DNA of 64,000 nt from an uncultured Cuneatibacter sp. (GCA_934234215.1 CAKQHB010000006.1:51997-115996), one strand, 5' to 3'; counted from the first letter of the stretch, positions 8,421 to 18,634 are shown. Notes: generated from the letters alone by a model not told the origin. Program-made: numbers and translations.

Positions 8421-10565
8421 TTATCGAATCCTATAAATGTAATATTGTTCGGATTGTGCTTCCAGTATCAGCTGATCACCGGTTTTTTCTAATGCTTCGT
8501 TCAGATCCTGTCCGGCTAGAATATAAGAGACATTCAATGCTTTCAGATCGCTTATAGTCAGAGATACCGTAAATGCGTCCGGAGATTTCAGCTCAAAAGC
8601 AGGAGATCCTTCGTCTAAAATAGAAATCTGGATGTGCGCATAACGATTGTAAGTTTCGTCATTTGAGCCATCCGGATCTAATATGCGCCAGCGCTCCAAC
8701 AGCGGATAGACATTTGTGGAGTTGATCGTGCGTGCACCTGCCATCATGCAGAAGTTTGCAGCAGGCCACTGGACTTCCGATGCCCACAGCGCGGTGGGAT
8801 CTTTTTGCTGCACTTCCCGAATCGTCTGGTATAAAGGAATTTGCGTTACGGTGTCCGTTCCGCGACGAATCGGATTGACGAGCGATCCACCTATGAGCAG
8901 CACGAGGATTGTGACACCGCATAAAATATAGTGCATCCAGTCTCTCCGATAGTGGAGGAACAGGAAGAAGATTAAGCCAAAGAGAATACCAGCCAGCGGT
9001 AAAAGTGTCGGCGCTGTCACAAAGTAATACGGCTTTGTAAGCGGCTGATAACAGCAAAGCAGGACTGCGAGCAATGCAGCAAGCACAGCCGCAATCGGTG
9101 CTTTCAGTCGAATCGAAGAGCAGGTGATCGAACGGAACAGCAGCATAAGGTGCGCAAATCCGGCAACCTGCGCAACACGAATGCTCGGAGCAAAGCTCAT
9201 GAGTGTAATCTTTGCAAGGAACTTCGGGAAGCCGACGAGAGTCCACAGATCAAGAAAGATGCAAATGGCCAGCAGGATAAACAGCAGCGGATCGCGGTCT
9301 TTCCTGCGGAACAGCGCAGGCAGTGAAAACACATAGCATAGCGGATACAGGTCGATCACATAAGCATTTTCACACACATTTTCCAACAAATCGGTATTCT
9401 TGATCGGCAGCCAGATGGAAGAGATGTACCGGAACAAATGGGAAAAGGCACCTTCTCCGCCGGGTGCGGAACGCTTTCCGGGGTAAGCGGTGTTCATGAG
9501 TGTGCGAACCGTGTCTTTGGACATCCAGAAGATGTAAGCAAGCACACCGCAGAAAAATAACACACAAACGATAGAGGCGGCAATCTGAAGCCGGTTGAAT
9601 GTTGCCTGTTTCCATTCCCGAACGAGCATAAAAATCGCAAGCCCAAGTACCAGATAAGCGAGTGGCACCTGCCATGCCGGGTACAGTGTCAAAATATATC
9701 CTCCGGCGCAGATGCAGATGCCGGAAAGGGAAAGCAGCTTTTTCACAGTGCCAGTCTCTTTCATATAAAGCCGCAGCAGTACAACAGAATATTGCATGTA
9801 GATCAACATTTCCATCAATCCGTTTATGGCATACCACCACTGCACGATTGGTGCAAACAGGACCATACAGGCATAGACAAGACTGAAGGGGCGGTTGTCT
9901 TTTGTGAGAATACGCCCCATTTCAAACGAAGCGAGAAACAGTGCAATGGCACGTCCGCACCAGTAAAATGCCAGTCCCATGCCCTGCGGCAAAAACAGAT
10001 ATCCCCAGTGAAACGGGCGGAAGATCACGGCGAGATTTCGTACCGGTTGTCCATATTCCAGAAAGACATCTGTAGAAGCACCGCGCACGACGCTGCTGTA
10101 ATAAGAAAACGGTCGTACCGGATCGAGATATTGGGACAATGCCATGGGAGTTGAGACTGCCCATTCATCGGAGCGGATCTCACGGCTGATGCCGAAGAGA
10201 AGCCCCTGATTCGCATCGCCTGTGCTAAGCCACTGCCAGTAGCCGATGGAGGAACCGTTCAACTGCAGAAGAACGCAGAGAACAAACACGGCAAATGCGA
10301 TGGGATAACGGTAAGTAAAAAGAAACGCAGTCGTGCGCTTAAAATCAGAGAATAGAAAAAACAGACAGACAAAAAGTACAAAGAAAATCAGGAGAAGAGA
10401 GTGTGAGTGAAAAGCCTGTTTCGTCTGCTTGAAGATTTCCCAGACAGGTTGCTCTGTCAGCCAGACCTGTGCACACACAAGCTCATTGTAAAAGGCAAAA
10501 AGGTAACTCAAAACAAAGGCGGACAAAAATGCCAGCCCGGCAGAACCTAACTTTTTCACTTTCAT
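8421..10565 (-). CDS. Large polytopic membrane protein, putative GT-C/YfhO-like glycosyltransferase
   Basis: About 714 residues with some 12-14 hydrophobic helices and a soluble C-terminal ~130-residue domain. I place the start at MKVKKLGSAG (10565) after a GGGGTTGGT site; the frame runs 70 codons further upstream, overlapping the divergent promoter region, with no good start. No catalytic motif can be named with certainty. Position as the first gene of a gtrB-gtrA cassette suggests the polymer-specific transferase (a GtrC-equivalent) that uses the lipid-linked sugar. That role is inferred from context only. Confidence 0.7.
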   Translation of the reverse strand: MKVKKLGSAGLAFLSAFVLSYLFAFYNELVCAQVWLTEQPVWEIFKQTKQAFHSHSLLLIFFVLFVCLFFLFSDFKRTTAFLFTYRYPIAFAVFVLCVLLQLNGSSIGYWQWLSTGDANQGLLFGISREIRSDEWAVSTPMALSQYLDPVRPFSYYSSVVRGASTDVFLEYGQPVRNLAVIFRPFHWGYLFLPQGMGLAFYWCGRAIALFLASFEMGRILTKDNRPFSLVYACMVLFAPIVQWWYAINGLMEMLIYMQYSVVLLRLYMKETGTVKKLLSLSGICICAGGYILTLYPAWQVPLAYLVLGLAIFMLVREWKQATFNRLQIAASIVCVLFFCGVLAYIFWMSKDTVRTLMNTAYPGKRSAPGGEGAFSHLFRYISSIWLPIKNTDLLENVCENAYVIDLYPLCYVFSLPALFRRKDRDPLLFILLAICIFLDLWTLVGFPKFLAKITLMSFAPSIRVAQVAGFAHLMLLFRSITCSSIRLKAPIAAVLAALLAVLLCCYQPLTKPYYFVTAPTLLPLAGILFGLIFFLFLHYRRDWMHYILCGVTILVLLIGGSLVNPIRRGTDTVTQIPLYQTIREVQQKDPTALWASEVQWPAANFCMMAGARTINSTNVYPLLERWRILDPDGSNDETYNRYAHIQISILDEGSPAFELKSPDAFTVSLTISDLKALNVSYILAGQDLNEALEKTGDQLILEAQSEQYYIYRIR

Positions 10566-10833
10566 ACCAACCCCAATTCCGGAGCGCAGCGGCTCCCGTT
10601 CATTACCTTCATTGTACTGGATGGAACATATTCTGACAAGTTTTTTATTGGATTTTATAAATGTAATAACATCGGTCTGCGCCGCCGGTGCGTACATGCG
10701 CGAAAAGAATAAGAAGAATACAAACCGCCGTGTCTTTATGGTCTTATTATGGCTGGAGAAAGGAAGGATTGACAAGGGAGACAGGGAGACTTATGATGGG
10801 GTGGCGGCGGAGCCGCAGAAAATGGAGAAAAGA

Positions 10834-11766
10834 ATGGTAAAGATAGATTTGATCACGGGCTTTCTTGGCTCCGGTAAGACGACATTTTTGAAGCAATATG
10901 CGCAGTATCTGCTGCGACAGGGACAAAATATCGGTATCCTCGAAAATGATTTCGGAGCTGTGAATGTGGATATGATGCTGCTGCAGGATCTGGAGGGCGA
11001 AAAGTGCGAGCTGGAGATGATCTCCGGCGGCTGCGATGCAGAGACGCACAGACGTCGTTTCCGGACGAAGCTGATCGCGATGGGTATGTGCGGTTACGAC
11101 CGGGTACTGGTGGAGCCGTCCGGCATTTACGATGTGGATGAGTTTTTTGATGTGCTGCGGGACGAACCGTTGGATCAGTGGTATGAGATTGGTTCAGTCA
11201 TTGCCATTGTGGACGCGGGACTGGATCCGGAGTTGTCGGATGAGGCGAATTATTTGCTGGCTTCCGAGGCGGCAAATGCAGGCAGCATCGTGCTGAGTCA
11301 TGCAGATGAAGTGAGCACAGAGCAGATTGAGGAAACGATCGCGCACCTGAATGCAGCGCTGAAACAGGTAAAGTGCAGCAGACAGGTCGGAGAGGAAGTT
11401 CTGCGGAAAAGCGGTGCGCAGCTGACAGATGCGGACTTTGAACAGATATTGAAAAATGGCTACCGCACAGAGAATTATCAGAAGATGGATCTGGCGGAGG
11501 GCGGCTTCCAGTCGGTGTATCTGCTGGATCAGAAGTTGGATCGAGACAAGATTCAGAACATTATTCAGAAGATATTTGAGACGTCGGAGTGCGGAAAGAT
11601 TTTTCGAATCAAGGGCTTTGTACAGGAAAACGGTCAGTGGTACGAAGTCAATGGAACACGGCACGAGACAAAAATTGATGTGATCGGCGCAGGTCAGGAT
11701 GTGGCGATCGTCATTGGCGAAAGGCTGGATGAGGGAAAGATTCAGAGTATTTTCGCAGAAAAATAA
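10834..11766 (+). CDS. G3E-family GTPase (CobW-like)
   Basis: About 310 residues. The P-loop GFLGSGKTT covers residues 9-17 and is followed by the G3E-type ILENDFGAVNVD, LVEPSGIYD and the late LSHADEV segment. G3E proteins deliver metals or assemble metal centres. The family's usual Cys-x-Cys-Cys metal motif reads GGCDAETH here, with a single Cys, so metal delivery may be altered or lost. The ATG at 10834 has GGAG 6 nt upstream; the frame extends 74 codons further but into the divergent promoter region. A MATE exporter follows after 27 bp. Confidence 0.85.
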   Translation: MVKIDLITGFLGSGKTTFLKQYAQYLLRQGQNIGILENDFGAVNVDMMLLQDLEGEKCELEMISGGCDAETHRRRFRTKLIAMGMCGYDRVLVEPSGIYDVDEFFDVLRDEPLDQWYEIGSVIAIVDAGLDPELSDEANYLLASEAANAGSIVLSHADEVSTEQIEETIAHLNAALKQVKCSRQVGEEVLRKSGAQLTDADFEQILKNGYRTENYQKMDLAEGGFQSVYLLDQKLDRDKIQNIIQKIFETSECGKIFRIKGFVQENGQWYEVNGTRHETKIDVIGAGQDVAIVIGERLDEGKIQSIFAEK

Positions 11767-11793
11767 ACAAATCAATGTAGGGGTAATATTGGA

Positions 11794-13146
11794 ATGAAAA
11801 CAACTACAAATTCGATGACAGAAGGCTCTCTTGCAAAGCAGATTCTGCTTGTCAGCCTGCCGCTGATGCTTTCGAACTTACTGCAGGTACTGTTTAACAT
11901 GTCGGACGTGGCGGTGGTTGGACGGTTTGCCGGATCAACTGCGCTTGGCTCCGTGGGTTCTACCAGTATATTTGTTACGCTGTTTACCGGATTTCTGATT
12001 GGCCTGAGTAACGGAATCAATGTGCTTGTGGCGCGGTTTTACGGAGCCCGTCAGGAAAAAGAAGTCCACAAGACGGTACATTCTGCACTGATCGTCAGCC
12101 TGATCGCAGGTGTGATACTGCTTTTGATCGGATTGCTTGGTTCACCGGCATTGCTGGAATTGCTGAACACAAAAGAAGACTTGCTGCCGGGTGCGATTTT
12201 ATATCTTCGAATTTATTTCCTCGGAATGCCGGCACTGGCGCTGTACAACTTCGGTAATGCAGTCTTCAGCGCCATCGGAGAGACGAAGAAGCCGTTGACC
12301 TTTTTGGCGATTGCGGGTGGTGTAAATATTGCACTGAATCTGTTCTTCGTCATCGTCTGCCAGCTGGGAGTTGTCGGTGTCGCACTGGCATCAGCGATCT
12401 CACAATGCCTGTCTGCTTTTTTGATCTTGAGAGCGCTGACAAAAGTGCAGGATTGCTATGCGCTTCACGCAAAAGAAATTCGTCTGGATGGCAAGATCAC
12501 AAAGAATATCCTGATGCTCGGACTTCCCGCCGGATTTCAAAATGCAATCTTTGCGATTGCCAATCTGTTCATTCAGGCAGGTGTCAACTCCTTCGATTCT
12601 CTGATGGTAAAGGGCAACTCCGCTGCAACGAACGCAGACGCTTTGATATACGATGCAATGGCAGCATTTTATATGGCGTGCGCCAGCTTCATGAGCCAGA
12701 ACTACGGCGCGGGCAAGCCCGACCGTGTGAAGAAAAGCTACTTCATCAGTCTTGCGTATTCCTTTGGAATCGGTGCTGTGTTAGGCGGACTGCTGTTTGT
12801 GTTTGGACGTCAGTTTCTCGCACTGTTTACGACCGAAGCCGCTGTTATTGACGCCGGTATGAAGCGAATTCTGGTGATGGCTCCGTCGTACTGTATCTCG
12901 GCATTTATGGACTGTACGATTGCCGCAGCCCGTGGTTTGGGCAAAACCATTGGCGCAACCGTCATCGTGATCATGGGATCCTGTGTATTCCGTGTTATCT
13001 GGGTATATACCATCTTTGCACAGATCCATACTATTCCGGCATTGTACCTGCTGTATCCATGCTCGTGGACCATTACTGCCATTGCGGAAATGATCTATTT
13101 CGTGCGAGGGTATAAGCATGCGATGAAATTGATAGGGCATCCATGA
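11794..13146 (+). CDS. MATE-family efflux transporter
   Basis: A 450-residue twelve-helix exporter. The first helix pair carries the MATE signature (LVSLPLMLSNLLQVLFNMSDVA is split across TM1), followed by AVFSAIGETKKPL in the first half and the equivalent SFMSQNYGAGKPD in the second. These transporters exchange Na+ or H+ for cationic drugs or metabolites. The substrate is not predictable. It follows the G3E GTPase by 27 bp on the same strand. A second, decayed MATE gene is at about 40.1 kb. Confidence 0.93.
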   Translation: MKTTTNSMTEGSLAKQILLVSLPLMLSNLLQVLFNMSDVAVVGRFAGSTALGSVGSTSIFVTLFTGFLIGLSNGINVLVARFYGARQEKEVHKTVHSALIVSLIAGVILLLIGLLGSPALLELLNTKEDLLPGAILYLRIYFLGMPALALYNFGNAVFSAIGETKKPLTFLAIAGGVNIALNLFFVIVCQLGVVGVALASAISQCLSAFLILRALTKVQDCYALHAKEIRLDGKITKNILMLGLPAGFQNAIFAIANLFIQAGVNSFDSLMVKGNSAATNADALIYDAMAAFYMACASFMSQNYGAGKPDRVKKSYFISLAYSFGIGAVLGGLLFVFGRQFLALFTTEAAVIDAGMKRILVMAPSYCISAFMDCTIAAARGLGKTIGATVIVIMGSCVFRVIWVYTIFAQIHTIPALYLLYPCSWTITAIAEMIYFVRGYKHAMKLIGHP

Positions 13147-13236
13147 CAAAAAATATATTGTGAGAGAAAATGACAGGGTTATAATAATAGGACGAAAAAC
13201 ATGTAGGCTCAGCGACTGCACAGGCAGAAAATCGCA

Positions 13237-13863
13237 TCACTCTTCCGCCAGATCGGCAATCAGCTTGGCGTTGCTGACTGCCAGTGCAAGCTGAAGCTTG
13301 TTTTTCAGCCCTGTTTTTTGCAGCATGTTTGCCACATGGAATTTGACCGTTGACATTTCGCAGCCCATCTCTGCCGCGATTCGCGTGTAGGACCAGCCTC
13401 GCATCAGATGCCGCAGAACCTTCAGCTCCGTCTTTGTAAATTCCGTACTTTTTGCCATGCCGATCTCAACTGCCGGAGGTGAGTCCGGAAAGATATGCGC
13501 ACCTTCCATCGTCTGCCGGACAACATCCATCAAACGCTTCTGCGAAGAATCCTTATACCACAGGCTGTCGCTTCCGGCCCTCTTTGCCTCATCCAGAACA
13601 GCACCGTCGATCAGCGAGGTCACAACAATAATTTTACACTTCGGCTGTATAGCTTTGATCTGGCGAACGGCAGTCAAGCCGTTCTCGCGGTTCTCTGTTT
13701 GCACATCCATCAAAATCAGATCAAAAGAACTTGTCCGGCAGATATCAACTGCCTGCTTTGCACCGGGGATGGACGCCGTAACCCGGTATCCATCCTCAGC
13801 ACAGAAATAGGTTTCCAGCAGACTGCGGATCATAGTCTGGTCTTCAACGATCATCACTCTCAT
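13237..13863 (-). CDS. Response regulator, receiver plus LuxR-type HTH
   Basis: A 208-residue NarL/FixJ-type regulator. The receiver domain has acidic pocket E7-D8 and phosphoacceptor D53 in LILMDV. The C-terminal LuxR HTH spans about residues 138-200 (TELKVLRHLMRG, then STVKFHVANMLQKTG). The conserved switch Lys appears as WYKDSS. Its start overlaps the kinase gene by 20 bp, so the two are a cognate pair. It is the last gene of the three-gene minus-strand operon. Confidence 0.93.
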   Translation of the reverse strand: MRVMIVEDQTMIRSLLETYFCAEDGYRVTASIPGAKQAVDICRTSSFDLILMDVQTENRENGLTAVRQIKAIQPKCKIIVVTSLIDGAVLDEAKRAGSDSLWYKDSSQKRLMDVVRQTMEGAHIFPDSPPAVEIGMAKSTEFTKTELKVLRHLMRGWSYTRIAAEMGCEMSTVKFHVANMLQKTGLKNKLQLALAVSNAKLIADLAEE

Positions 13864-14812
13864 GTGTTGCTTCCTCCTGTTCCGGCAGACTGAGCATCAG
13901 CTTAAAGCGGGGGATGCTCAAAACCTCCATTTTGCCGCCTGCCTCTTCTATACGTTGACGCAGCATGGAAAGGCCTCCACCTTCTGTAATCTTTTCCTTG
14001 GGCGCCGTACCGTTATTGGTCAGGGAAACCTCTACACAGTCCGGCTTCTGCCAAAAGTGCACATACAATTCTGTTCCATTTGCGTGACGGACACAGTTCG
14101 CCGCGCATTCACAGATCGCCAGTGCGCTCAGTGCGCGCATCCACTGCCATTGCGGCTCATTCCCTGTCAGCAAGACTCTAACGCCCAGTTCCTCCGCTCG
14201 TTTTTTCGCTGCCGCCAGTGGTTCGGATTGTGCTGTTATCTGGTTGGAATGATACAGCACGGAAATTGACTGCTCCCACAGCGCCGCGTTTGCATGAATT
14301 TCCTTCAGATCCGTGTGCTGGAGCAGCACACGGCGCGCTGCGAGAATACTGTGCCCAATGTCATCGTGCACACGCAGCTTCATCGCCAGCGTCTCTTCCT
14401 CTCGGATAATCTCCGGTATTTGTGCAAGCAGCAGCTGAAGCTGCGTATTTGCCTCCTCAAGCTTCGCGTTTTCCGCTTTCAGCTGGTCCTGTTCCCGGAT
14501 CTGCTCCGTAACGTCTGCGGCAGTGATCTGCGTATAGCGGCCCCCCGCTTTTGTTGTGATCTGCTCCTGCGTAAAACGCAGCGCCTTCCCATCCGGAAAG
14601 AGGTAGATCCGAAGGTGCAGATCCAGACAGTACACATTTTCGGGTGGGGACTGCAGGGCGCTTTGCATCTCTGCAAGCGACTGTATGCCGCCTTTTCGCA
14701 GCCAGTTTACAATAGTAAGCATCCGGTGGTTGATGAGCCGCACCATGCCGTATTTATCGAAGAAGCAGACCGCGATGGGCAGACTATCGAAGCTTTCTTT
14801 AATCCTATCCAT
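13844..14812 (-). CDS. Cytosolic sensor histidine kinase
   Basis: A 322-residue protein with no transmembrane segment. Residues 1-105 look PAS-like (SLPIAVCFFDKYGMVRLIN). A coiled coil follows at about 105-140, then a LiaS/NarX-type dimerisation motif RVHDDIGHS with likely phospho-His at H149. The ATPase part has an N-box-like CECAANCVRHANGT and a G-box GGGLSMLRQR. With no membrane anchor of its own, it probably takes its signal from the 7TM protein encoded 6 bp upstream and passes phosphate to the overlapping response regulator. Confidence 0.85.
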   Translation of the reverse strand: MDRIKESFDSLPIAVCFFDKYGMVRLINHRMLTIVNWLRKGGIQSLAEMQSALQSPPENVYCLDLHLRIYLFPDGKALRFTQEQITTKAGGRYTQITAADVTEQIREQDQLKAENAKLEEANTQLQLLLAQIPEIIREEETLAMKLRVHDDIGHSILAARRVLLQHTDLKEIHANAALWEQSISVLYHSNQITAQSEPLAAAKKRAEELGVRVLLTGNEPQWQWMRALSALAICECAANCVRHANGTELYVHFWQKPDCVEVSLTNNGTAPKEKITEGGGLSMLRQRIEEAGGKMEVLSIPRFKLMLSLPEQEEATHESDDR

Positions 14813-14818
14813 ATGCTT

Positions 14819-16465
14819 TTACCCCCTCGTTCTTTCCAGCCTCAGTGTCACATATTGCAGTCCATCCTCATCCTGCTCCCATTCCAGACCTGGAAACCGC
14901 GCGCGCAGCCTGCAGAGAGGCTCTTCCGCTGAAACACAGAGAGCAACCTCCACCTGCGCGCCAACCTCAATGGAGATCAGCAACGCATGCAACGATTCCA
15001 GCTCCGTCTCCACGACTGCCTCGAACAGGTCGTAGACCTGCGTTGCCTGCTCGACGGTAAGCTGACCGTCCCCCTTGACAATCGTCTTGCATTCGGCACC
15101 ATAGATATTGATATTTTCGGAAGATTCATTGAGGCACAGCCGAAGCTCCTGCACGCTGATTGCACCGTGCAGAACGCCGACAAAAATCAGGTTGTTTCTG
15201 CGCTTGATGTAGGTCCCGATAATGATGACCTGCCCGAGCAGGCGCCTGGCTCTGTCCGGGTCTTCTGTCCTCTGCAGTTCTGCCAGCAGATCCCGCAGCA
15301 TCGTGATCTGACGGGCAGTCTGTGCCTCCATCATGTCATATAGGCGGTTTTCCTCCGTCAACTTCAGCCATTTTGCGTGCTGTGCATTCTCCTCTTCCAG
15401 AACGTCGCCGGTATCACGCAGCTCATCCCTTGTCAGCTCCAGCTCCTTTTGGATTTGATTCAGTGTAGAAATGTCCTCCTTCCAGAACACCCAGCCGCGG
15501 CGCAGCTTGTGCCGCTTCAAAAGCGTATCGTCATCCAGATGAACGGTATCCTGCTGCATATGCCGCAGCTCATCCGGCAACAAAGCCCCCTGCATGGCCT
15601 CAGACACATATTGGGGGCAAAATGCAGGATCCGTAATCTGGACAGGCAAACTCGTCGCCTCAAAAAGCTCGTTGTATCCGATGTTGGACTGGATCAGCCT
15701 GCATTGAATGCAGCATTCAAAGATGCTTGCAAAGATCAGGCACTGCGACACCGTCATATCGCCCGCAAGCACCCAAACCCAATGGACTTTTTTGATATAT
15801 GCATAAACATAGAGCAGAGAAAATGCAAGAGGAACCAATGGCAGCCAGCGAATTCTCCTGCTGTGCGGGATGCGGCAATTTTTTATCATCGAAAGCAACG
15901 TGCTCCCCGCGCACAGAACCTCCCAACCCAGCACGAAGAAATAGCCGATCTCATACTGATACGCCTGATCCGATAAAACGCCCGATGGGAAGGAAAACAC
16001 CTGCTGGTGCAGATCATTGGTCAGAACGAGCAAAAGCAGCAGCAGCGTCGGAAGATACAGAAGCTTTGTCCACCACGGAAGCCGAAAGTCCTCACTTTTG
16101 CCCAGGGATTGGGAAACAAAGACGGACAGTATGGGGATGAGCAGCATCGGGAGATAGTAGAAATACCACAGCCAGCGCGCTGCATCCATATTATCAATGG
16201 AAAATTTGATTGAGCGCAGCAGGATCCACAGCACCATCAGAGCCGAGATCACCAACAGATAGCGCCGCACCTGCACCTGCACGATACGAATCCAAAGGGA
16301 ATAGCCCCATACACTGAACAAAAATACATAGATCCCGCTTCGCAGATAGCTGACGACCGGAGAATGAAGAATATACCGGCTTGCATATCGGAGCCATATG
16401 GCAAATGCAATGAGCACCAGCGCAATTAAGGCATACAAAAGTCTCTTTTTTTTTGCTTTGCTCAT
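14819..16465 (-). CDS. Seven-helix membrane receptor with degenerate kinase-like cytoplasmic region
   Basis: About 548 residues. Seven or eight hydrophobic helices fill residues 8-235, like the N-terminal 7TM domain of some Clostridia histidine kinases. A PAS-like region (about 245-330), a coiled coil (about 335-375) and a C-terminal domain follow. I find no H-box His-Asp pair and no clear N or G box, so it probably senses without autophosphorylating. The ATG at 16465 has GGGAGG 8 nt upstream. First gene of the operon with the kinase and regulator. Confidence 0.7.
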   Translation of the reverse strand: MSKAKKKRLLYALIALVLIAFAIWLRYASRYILHSPVVSYLRSGIYVFLFSVWGYSLWIRIVQVQVRRYLLVISALMVLWILLRSIKFSIDNMDAARWLWYFYYLPMLLIPILSVFVSQSLGKSEDFRLPWWTKLLYLPTLLLLLLVLTNDLHQQVFSFPSGVLSDQAYQYEIGYFFVLGWEVLCAGSTLLSMIKNCRIPHSRRIRWLPLVPLAFSLLYVYAYIKKVHWVWVLAGDMTVSQCLIFASIFECCIQCRLIQSNIGYNELFEATSLPVQITDPAFCPQYVSEAMQGALLPDELRHMQQDTVHLDDDTLLKRHKLRRGWVFWKEDISTLNQIQKELELTRDELRDTGDVLEEENAQHAKWLKLTEENRLYDMMEAQTARQITMLRDLLAELQRTEDPDRARRLLGQVIIIGTYIKRRNNLIFVGVLHGAISVQELRLCLNESSENINIYGAECKTIVKGDGQLTVEQATQVYDLFEAVVETELESLHALLISIEVGAQVEVALCVSAEEPLCRLRARFPGLEWEQDEDGLQYVTLRLERTRG

Positions 16466-16690
16466 GCCGCATACCTCCCAATTCTGCATGTTTGTATGAA
16501 TAGTATATCACGCGGATAGAAAAAAGCAACACGTTGTGCCATTTGCCGGAAAATCGAGCCAAATTATGGTCTTTGAACAAAAAATAATTACAAACCCTAT
16601 CCAATTGGAGGGGGCAGAAGGGAGTGATAACGGTTAAAATAGACATAGATGAAATATAGTATCGGTACACTTTGGAAAGGAGTGATTATT

Positions 16691-17182
16691 TTGCAGATCG
16701 TAATAGAGAAAATTCCGGAGAATTTGCAGGAATTTGAAAGCCTTGCCGCCAAAGGAGGACAGCCGGAGCATATCTGCGCACTGTTTTTATGCGCACTGGC
16801 ACTGTTCAGCAAAGACAAGGATGCAGGAACCGCTGCGATGGACATTCTGCGCGGTCCGAAACCCATGTCACCGTATGACTGCCAGTTCCTGCGCGACCGT
16901 CTGCGTGGCAAAACATATCTGCCGCTGGCGTATTTTGAAGGTGCGACGCCGGAAAACGGCTATACGCCGTGTGCGCCATACCGTCTTGACGTACTGGCAG
17001 ACCCCAGACCGCAGGATATAGAACCGGGCTATCTGCGCGTATTCCTTAAAACGACAGGCGCAGATTCGCCGCGACCCATGAAACTGCGGCAGAAGCCCTC
17101 AACCGGCGAGTGGTTCCTCTGGGAATATTCCAGCATTCTCAGCGGCATCCGCATCCCGGCGGCAGAAGACCCCTGGGCATAA
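16691..17182 (+). CDS. DUF6935-family protein
   Basis: About 163 residues, soluble. The stretches FLRDRLRGKTYLPLAYFEGA, ADSPRPMKLRQK and WFLWEYSSILSGIRIP followed by DPWA are hallmarks, recalled from memory, of DUF6935. That family commonly sits next to SPFH/virion-core genes. AGGAG at 16678-16682 precedes a TTG at 16691, which I take as the start; no closer ATG exists in frame. It starts the long co-directional envelope cluster and is followed 27 bp later by the SPFH gene. No biochemical function is known to me. Confidence 0.75.
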   Translation: MQIVIEKIPENLQEFESLAAKGGQPEHICALFLCALALFSKDKDAGTAAMDILRGPKPMSPYDCQFLRDRLRGKTYLPLAYFEGATPENGYTPCAPYRLDVLADPRPQDIEPGYLRVFLKTTGADSPRPMKLRQKPSTGEWFLWEYSSILSGIRIPAAEDPWA

Positions 17183-17209
17183 CTTTTTTGGAAAAGGGAG
17201 GTACATACT

Positions 17210-18634
17210 ATGGGACTTATCAAAGCAGTGCTCGGCGCAGCCGATGGCGTGATGGCCGATCAGTGGAAAGAGTATTTTTATTGTGAGGCGAATCCGGAGA
17301 CAACGCTGGCCATCAAAGGTCAGCATCGCGTGTCGGGCAGAAGCAGCAACCATAAGGGCAGCGAGAACATCATTTCCAATGGCTCCGTTGTCGCGGTGGC
17401 TGATGGTCAGTGTATGATCATTGTTGATCAGGGCAAGGTCACGGAATTGTGCGCCGAGCCGGGTGAATTTGTATATGACAGCTCGACAGAGCCGACGATC
17501 TTCTCCGGTGAGCTGGGAACCAGTATCATCGACACGTTTAAGAACATTGGAAAGCGCTTCACATTCGGCGGCGAGCCGCCCAAGGATCAGCGCGTGTACT
17601 ATTTTAATACCAAGGAGCTCATTGGCAATAAGTTTGGCACGCCGTCACCGGTTCCGTTCCGTGTTGTTGACGAGCGAGCCGGTATTGACATCGACATTGC
17701 CATTCGCTGCTTCGGTGAATACAGCTATCGCATTTGCGATCCTATCTTGTTCTACACGAACGTCTGCGGCAACGTTGGAGAGGAATATACCCGCGATCGG
17801 CTGGATGGTCAGCTGAAGACCGAGCTTCTGACCGCGCTCCAGCCTGCATTTGCCAAAATTTCAGACATGGGCATCCGCTATTCTGCGCTTCCCGGTCATA
17901 CAATGGAGCTGGCTGAGGCATTGAATGAAGTCCTTTCCGGAAAATGGCGCAACCTGCGTGGGCTTGAGATCGTTTCCTTCGGCATTTCGTCAGTCAAGGC
18001 GAGCGAGGAAAATGAACAGATGATCATGGAGCTGCAGCGCAACGCGGCGTTCATGGACCCGACGAGAGCTGCAGCGCACCTCGTTGGTGCACAGGCTTCC
18101 GCGATGCAATCTGCGGCGGCTAATCAGAGCGCAGGTCCTGCGATGGCATTTATGGGCATGAATATGGCAGGACAGATGGGCGGTATGAACGCTCAGAGTC
18201 TCTATCAAATGGGTGCGCAGCAGGCAGCGCAGCAGCAGGCAGCGCAGCCCGCGCCGGCGGCACCTGCCGGATGGACGTGCACCTGCGGCCAGACAGGTAT
18301 CACCGGCAACTTCTGTCCGAACTGCGGCAGCAAAAAACCGGAACCCGAGCCGGCGGCAGGAAGCTGGAAATGCCCGAAGTGCGGTGCGACGGTGAGCGGA
18401 AAATTCTGCCCTGAATGCGGCACAAAGAAGCCGGAAGCGCAGGCAGACGGTTGGACGTGCAGCTGCGGTGCAGTAAACAAGGGAAAGTTCTGTGCTGAGT
18501 GCGGCAAACCGAAGCCAGCCGGTGTTCCGCAGTACAAGTGCGACAAATGCGGCTGGGAGCCGGCTGATCCGGCACATCCGCCGAAATTCTGCCCCGAGTG
18601 CGGCGATCCGTTTGACGACGGTGATTTGACGTGA
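17210..18634 (+). CDS. SPFH-domain protein with four C-terminal zinc ribbons (YdjI-like)
   Basis: 474 residues. The first ~300 are an SPFH/virion-core domain of the YdjI type, without a transmembrane anchor. A Met/Ala/Gln-rich linker (about 300-350) leads to four Cys4 zinc ribbons in series (each CxCG or CPKCG paired with FCPxCG or FCAECG). In B. subtilis the YdjI relative is encoded with PspA, YdjG and YdjH in a sigma-W envelope-stress operon. Here relatives of YdjG and YdjH lie 5-7 kb downstream in the same direction. A membrane-scaffold role is inferred from that. Confidence 0.85.
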   Translation: MGLIKAVLGAADGVMADQWKEYFYCEANPETTLAIKGQHRVSGRSSNHKGSENIISNGSVVAVADGQCMIIVDQGKVTELCAEPGEFVYDSSTEPTIFSGELGTSIIDTFKNIGKRFTFGGEPPKDQRVYYFNTKELIGNKFGTPSPVPFRVVDERAGIDIDIAIRCFGEYSYRICDPILFYTNVCGNVGEEYTRDRLDGQLKTELLTALQPAFAKISDMGIRYSALPGHTMELAEALNEVLSGKWRNLRGLEIVSFGISSVKASEENEQMIMELQRNAAFMDPTRAAAHLVGAQASAMQSAAANQSAGPAMAFMGMNMAGQMGGMNAQSLYQMGAQQAAQQQAAQPAPAAPAGWTCTCGQTGITGNFCPNCGSKKPEPEPAAGSWKCPKCGATVSGKFCPECGTKKPEAQADGWTCSCGAVNKGKFCAECGKPKPAGVPQYKCDKCGWEPADPAHPPKFCPECGDPFDDGDLT

